A stretch of DNA of 10,361 nucleotides from Bacillota bacterium (GTDB taxonomy: Bacteria; Bacillota; Clostridia; Christensenellales; CAG-138): contig JAEZGQ010000040.1 of NCBI GenBank assembly GCA_023416895.1, positions 1 through 10,361 on the forward strand. The letters are read 5' to 3'. The notes beneath the pieces are model-generated. The model did no database searches. It had not been told where the DNA came from and was given only the letters and a program-made list of their open reading frames with translations. This document shows, in pieces, positions 7,361-10,361 of the stretch. Position 1 is the stretch's first letter. Each line of letters starts with the position of its first letter. Both the position numbers and the translations under genes were made by a program.

Positions 7361-7387
7361 GGTAAGGAAAACGTGCAGGAATAATAT
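7359..7387 (+). promoter_or_regulatory. Possible promoter for iorAB
   Basis: TTGGTA (7359-7364) and TAATAT (7382-7387) are 17 bases apart and each match the sigma-A consensus at four of six positions. This is the best pair I see between the ABC operon and iorA, but the area is AT-rich and chance is a real alternative. If used, the iorA leader would contain the hairpin at 7438-7476. Confidence 0.3.
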
Positions 7388-7437
7388 ATCGTATAGAATC
7401 CCGCTTCACGGAAGGAAAACGAGAATGTAGGGCAAAT

Positions 7438-7476
7438 AAAACAAGAATTGCGCGGATGCGGCGTTCTTGTTTTTTT
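7438..7476 (+). terminator. Hairpin with T-run upstream of iorA (terminator or attenuator)
   Basis: AAAACAAGAA (7438-7447) and TTCTTGTTTT (7464-7473) are perfectly complementary, with a smaller inner CGC/GCG pairing and T residues running to 7476. It is the better of two hairpins between the ABC operon and iorA. It may simply end ABC transcription. If a promoter lies upstream at about 7359-7387, it would instead sit in the iorA leader, 91 bases before the ATG. Confidence 0.55.
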
Positions 7477-7567
7477 GCCGCGCGCGAAACAAGTCTTTTT
7501 AACTTCCTACTCATCAAAATCGGCAACGCCCCCGTGCGGCGGGGAAACGGCCCATGGGAGAGATTTT

Positions 7568-9433
7568 ATGTCGGTCATGCTCAGCGGAAACGAGGCGGCG
7601 GCGCACGCGGCGCTGCATGCGGGCGCAAAGGTCATTTGCGGCTACCCGGGTACGCCATCGTCGGAGGTCATCGGTTCGCTCATCGGACGAAACGACCTTG
7701 ACGATGTGTGCATTGAATGGAGCGTTAACGAAAAGGTTGCGGTGGAGGGCGCGGCTGCGGCATCGTGGGCGGGCAAGCGCGCCATTTGCACCATGAAAAT
7801 GTCCGGCCTCAATGTGGCGTACGACTCGCTTTGCGGCATCGCGTATTCGGGTGCCGTGGGCGGGCTTGTGGTGTACGTGTGCGACGATCCGGGTGTTACC
7901 ACCGGCATGGTCGAGCAGGATTCGCGCGGCTTTGCGCTCATGAGCGACATGCCTATGCTTGAGCCTTCCACCGTGCAGGAAACCTACGATTTTGTAAAGC
8001 TCGCCTTTGAGCTTTCCGAGCAAACCGGCGCGCCGGTGTTCGTGCGCTCCACCACCCCTGTGGCGCAGGCGCACGCGGCGGCAAACGTGGAGGCGCGTAC
8101 CACGCCCCCAAATACACCTGCCGCGCTCAAAAAGGACATTAAGGTTTACACCAAGGCGGGCGCCGCCATCTGCATGGCGCAGCACCGCGCCGCCATCGAG
8201 CGGCTTCAAAACGCGCAATCAATCCTTCGTGAAAAGGGGCTTTATAAACTTTCGCTCCCCAACGCAACGGGCGGGCTTGGCATTGTAAGTATGGGTGCTG
8301 TGAACGCGTATGTGGACGAGGCCATCGAGCTTGCAAACGGGCTTGGCTGCCGTATTGAAGCGCCCTCTATTTTAAAAACCGCCAGCACCGTGCCGTATCC
8401 TTCCGAGGAACTTGAAACCATGGTTTCTAGCTGCGGCACGATTGTGGTGTTGGAGGAGTTGGAGCCGTATCTTGAACGCGAGCTTTGCGTTACCGCGCAG
8501 CGGCTCAAAAAAGACGTACATATTATAGGAAAGCTCAACGGCACACTGAGCCGCATCGGTGCATACGACGCGCTCAAATGCGCCAAGGCGCTTTGCGTTG
8601 CGCAAAACGTAAACTTCCCCGAGGAGCGGCTTGGCTTCGGCGCGGCGGAGGCGGCGCTTGCCATGCCCCGCCCCATCACCTGCTGCGCGGGCTGCCCGCA
8701 CCGCGGCACCTACATGGCGCTTAACGCGGGCGTAAAAAAAGCAGGCTATAAAAAAGACGATGTGATCGTAACAGGCGACATCGGCTGTACCATCCTCGGC
8801 ATGAACCCGCCGTTTGACACCGTGTGGACGGAAGTTTCCATGGGCGCGTCCATCCCCATTGCCCAAGGGCTTTGGTACGCCGGTGCGGAAAAACCCGTGG
8901 TCGCCACCATCGGCGATTCCACGTTTTTGCATGCGGGCGTGCCGGGGCTTCTCAATGCCGTGCAGCACAATGTCGACCTTACGGTGGTCATTATGGACAA
9001 CGGCTGGACGGCCATGACAGGCATGCAAGAAAACCCGAATACCGCTTGTGCGTTTCAAAAGCGCGGCTGCCGGAGCATCGATCTTGAGGCGATGGTGCGC
9101 GCCATGGGCGTTGACTCTCTTACGGTCGTCGACCCGTACGATCAAAAAGCCATGACGGCCGCCGTCGCGGATGCGATCGTGAAAAAGGGCGTGAAGGTAA
9201 TTTTAGCGCGCCGCGAATGCGCCATACAGTCCAACCGCCGCGGCATCAAATACAATCGCGTTTTCGTAAACAAGGAAGCGTGTATCCTTTGCAAAACCTG
9301 CATCCGTGTGACGGGCTGTCCTGCATTAAGCATCGGCGACGGCGCGGTGACCATCGACGAAAGCCTTTGCAACGGCTGCACGCTGTGTCTGCAAACCTGC
9401 CCCAAAACCGCCATACGAAAGGAGGCGCGCTAG
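7568..9433 (+). CDS. iorA: Indolepyruvate:ferredoxin oxidoreductase, alpha subunit
   Basis: IorA carries out, with IorB, the coenzyme A- and ferredoxin-dependent oxidative decarboxylation of indolepyruvate and other arylpyruvates to aryl-acetyl-CoA, in the cytoplasm. The 621 residues match the usual length. The N-terminal pyrimidine-binding domain starts with SGNEAAAHAALHAGAKV and CGYPGTPSSE (24-33); the middle domain spans about 230-345. A TCCAGCPHRG segment (371-380) precedes the thiamine-diphosphate domain, whose motif runs from GDSTF (449-453) to MDNGW (476-480). The C-terminus carries two [4Fe-4S] sites: Cys572, 575, 578, 584 and Cys601, 604, 607, 611, each last Cys followed by Pro. Nothing is missing. 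The ATG at 7568 follows GGGAGAG (7556-7562); upstream in-frame codons cross the hairpin at 7438-7476. iorB begins one base after the stop. The reaction may run in the reductive direction in some anaerobes. The family call is very secure; the exact arylpyruvate preference is not visible. Confidence 0.96.
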   Translation: MSVMLSGNEAAAHAALHAGAKVICGYPGTPSSEVIGSLIGRNDLDDVCIEWSVNEKVAVEGAAAASWAGKRAICTMKMSGLNVAYDSLCGIAYSGAVGGLVVYVCDDPGVTTGMVEQDSRGFALMSDMPMLEPSTVQETYDFVKLAFELSEQTGAPVFVRSTTPVAQAHAAANVEARTTPPNTPAALKKDIKVYTKAGAAICMAQHRAAIERLQNAQSILREKGLYKLSLPNATGGLGIVSMGAVNAYVDEAIELANGLGCRIEAPSILKTASTVPYPSEELETMVSSCGTIVVLEELEPYLERELCVTAQRLKKDVHIIGKLNGTLSRIGAYDALKCAKALCVAQNVNFPEERLGFGAAEAALAMPRPITCCAGCPHRGTYMALNAGVKKAGYKKDDVIVTGDIGCTILGMNPPFDTVWTEVSMGASIPIAQGLWYAGAEKPVVATIGDSTFLHAGVPGLLNAVQHNVDLTVVIMDNGWTAMTGMQENPNTACAFQKRGCRSIDLEAMVRAMGVDSLTVVDPYDQKAMTAAVADAIVKKGVKVILARRECAIQSNRRGIKYNRVFVNKEACILCKTCIRVTGCPALSIGDGAVTIDESLCNGCTLCLQTCPKTAIRKEAR

Positions 9434-9434
9434 C

Positions 9435-10061
9435 ATGGAAGCGTTTCGTTACGATGTATACATTGCCGGCCTTGGCGGACAGGGCATTTTGACCGTCGGC
9501 GAGCTATTGGCTGAGGCCGCGCATCATAAGGGTATGCCTGCGAGCTTTTACCCCACCAAGGGCATGAGCCAGCGCGGCGGCTTTGTGCAGGGCCAGCTTC
9601 GCCTCAACCGAGAAAACGCGGGGCAGAGCATCCCGCCGACGGGGGCGGACCTTGCGGTTGCCATGGAGCGCTCCGAAGCGCTCAAGGCTGTGCGCTACCT
9701 CAAGCCCGGCGCGGATTTTTTGCTGTTTGATTCCGTGTGGCCCACCGCCGCCATGCTCTTGAACAAGGCGGAATACCCATCGCTCGAGCTTGTTACAGAA
9801 AAAATCCTCGCTGCGGGCGCAAGGCTTATTTTGCTTCAGGAAGACGCCCTGCCCGTTCACAACGGCAAACGCGCGCGCGCCAACATGGTGGTGCTCGGGG
9901 CGATGCTAAGGCATACGCGGCTTGGGGAACTTATTACGCTCGCGGAGGCGGGCGAGGCCGCAACGCGCTTCTTTTCGCGCGGCGCCGAGGAAAACGCGTT
10001 TTCCTTGCGCGCGGGCTATGAAGGCGAAGCACAGATCATGGAAGGAACAAAGGTTTTATGA
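9435..10061 (+). CDS. iorB: Indolepyruvate:ferredoxin oxidoreductase, beta subunit
   Basis: IorB is the small partner of IorA and corresponds to the gamma-type domain of pyruvate/2-ketoisovalerate ferredoxin oxidoreductases. The 208-residue protein starts with a glycine-rich loop, AGLGGQGILT (11-20), followed by the conserved YPTKGMSQRGGFVQGQLRL region (39-57), both diagnostic for this subunit. The rest forms the alternating strands and helices of the domain, with ADLAVAMERSEAL (71-83) and LFDSVW at about 97-102. The length is in the family range. The start at 9435 is fixed by AAAGGAGG (9418-9425) inside the last codons of iorA, one base from its stop, so the two subunits are made in a coupled, near equimolar way. 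The stop codon overlaps the start of the downstream aminotransferase. No cofactor cysteines are expected or seen here; iron-sulfur clusters and thiamine diphosphate are on IorA. Confidence 0.95.
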   Translation: MEAFRYDVYIAGLGGQGILTVGELLAEAAHHKGMPASFYPTKGMSQRGGFVQGQLRLNRENAGQSIPPTGADLAVAMERSEALKAVRYLKPGADFLLFDSVWPTAAMLLNKAEYPSLELVTEKILAAGARLILLQEDALPVHNGKRARANMVVLGAMLRHTRLGELITLAEAGEAATRFFSRGAEENAFSLRAGYEGEAQIMEGTKVL

Positions 10062-10361
10062 AAGACGCGCATCGTTTTGCAAGGCGCGGCATCATGGGGA
10101 TGCTTGCATATACACCGGGGAAGCCCATTGAAGAGGTGCAGCGGGAGTATAACCTTACGCATATCGTCAAGCTCGCTTCCAACGAAAACCCGTTGAAAAC
10201 ATCGCCGCTTGCCTTGGAAGCAATGAAACAAGAGCTGGAAAATTGCTTTTTGTATCCAGAAAGCTCAAGCCCGTGCGTGCGGCGCGCGCTTGGCGAAAAG
10301 CTTTCGTATCCCGCGGAAAACATCGTGGTCGCCAACGGCGGCGATCAGGTGATAAGCCTCA
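10058..10361 (+). CDS. HisC-type aminotransferase, 5' part only (runs off the window)
   Basis: The first 101 residues of a PLP-dependent class I/II aminotransferase of the histidinol-phosphate aminotransferase (HisC) type; the PLP-binding lysine lies beyond the window. Family marks are GMLAYTPGKPIEEVQREY (14-31), KLASNENP (38-45), a YPESSSPCVRRAL segment (66-78) and NIVVANGGDQVISL (88-101). Three positions differ from common HisC wording: Lys47 where NPLG is usual, YPESSS for YPDGSS, and NGGDQ for NGSDE. The ATG at 10058 overlaps the iorB stop in ATGA, with AAAGG at 10049-10053 and GAAGGA at 10041-10046 as candidate ribosome binding sites. The coupling to iorAB suggests an aromatic amino acid aminotransferase that makes or uses arylpyruvates rather than (or besides) the histidine-pathway enzyme. 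HisC homologues are known to accept aromatic substrates. This functional choice is inference, so I give no gene symbol. Confidence 0.85.
   Translation, partial: MKDAHRFARRGIMGMLAYTPGKPIEEVQREYNLTHIVKLASNENPLKTSPLALEAMKQELENCFLYPESSSPCVRRALGEKLSYPAENIVVANGGDQVISL

Noticed and set aside
7448..7567. N-terminal extension of iorA from an in-frame TTG at 7448
   Set aside because: It starts within the hairpin at 7438-7476, has no ribosome binding site, and adds 40 residues unlike the family, whose proteins begin close to the SGNEA motif.
7514..8218. Open frames of 234 and (8372-9145) 257 codons on the - strand across iorA
   Set aside because: Reverse shadows of iorA with Arg/His/Ala-rich composition and no family motif. 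GC-rich coding DNA gives such frames by chance.
10058..10361. Truncated aminotransferase pseudogene
   Set aside because: The frame is open to the last base and ends only because the window ends.

Overview
The window is chromosomal DNA of an anaerobic, low-redox bacterium, most likely a moderately GC-rich member of the Clostridia (Bacillota). This is inference. It rests on AGGAGG-type ribosome binding sites, sigma-A-type promoters, a lipoprotein cell-wall amidase with a Ser/Thr/Pro linker, a ferredoxin-dependent 2-oxoacid oxidoreductase and compact one-way gene packing. No rRNA or marker gene fixes the taxon. All eight genes lie on the + strand; I see no mobile element, CRISPR array, tRNA or rRNA.

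Layout: (1) 1-172 holds a clear promoter (101-129), followed by a small YccF-family membrane protein (173-538) and a terminator (583-608). (2) An extended -10 promoter (671-679) precedes a three-gene run: N-acetylmuramoyl-L-alanine amidase lipoprotein (726-1709), DUF1697 protein (1713-2264) and a ferritin-like/VIT1 iron transporter fusion (2311-3201). It is closed by a strong terminator (3240-3285). (3) A 220-base AT-rich control region carries a -10 box and an adjacent dyad, and precedes an ABC exporter pair: a 1047-residue permease with two FtsX modules (3507-6650) and its ATPase (6666-7322). (4) A 245-base intergenic region with a weak and a better hairpin precedes iorA (7568-9433), iorB (9435-10061) and the start of a hisC-type aminotransferase (10058 to the window end).

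How the genes work together: IorA and IorB form the indolepyruvate:ferredoxin oxidoreductase. The aminotransferase, joined to iorB by an ATGA overlap, could interconvert aromatic amino acids and the arylpyruvates that IorAB uses. The ABC permease and ATPase form one exporter-type complex of unknown substrate. The amidase, DUF1697 and iron-transporter genes look co-transcribed but have no obvious shared pathway.

I found no convincing new biological system. The points most worth checking are the dyad beside the ABC promoter, the hairpin in the iorA leader and the divergent motifs of the HisC-like enzyme.
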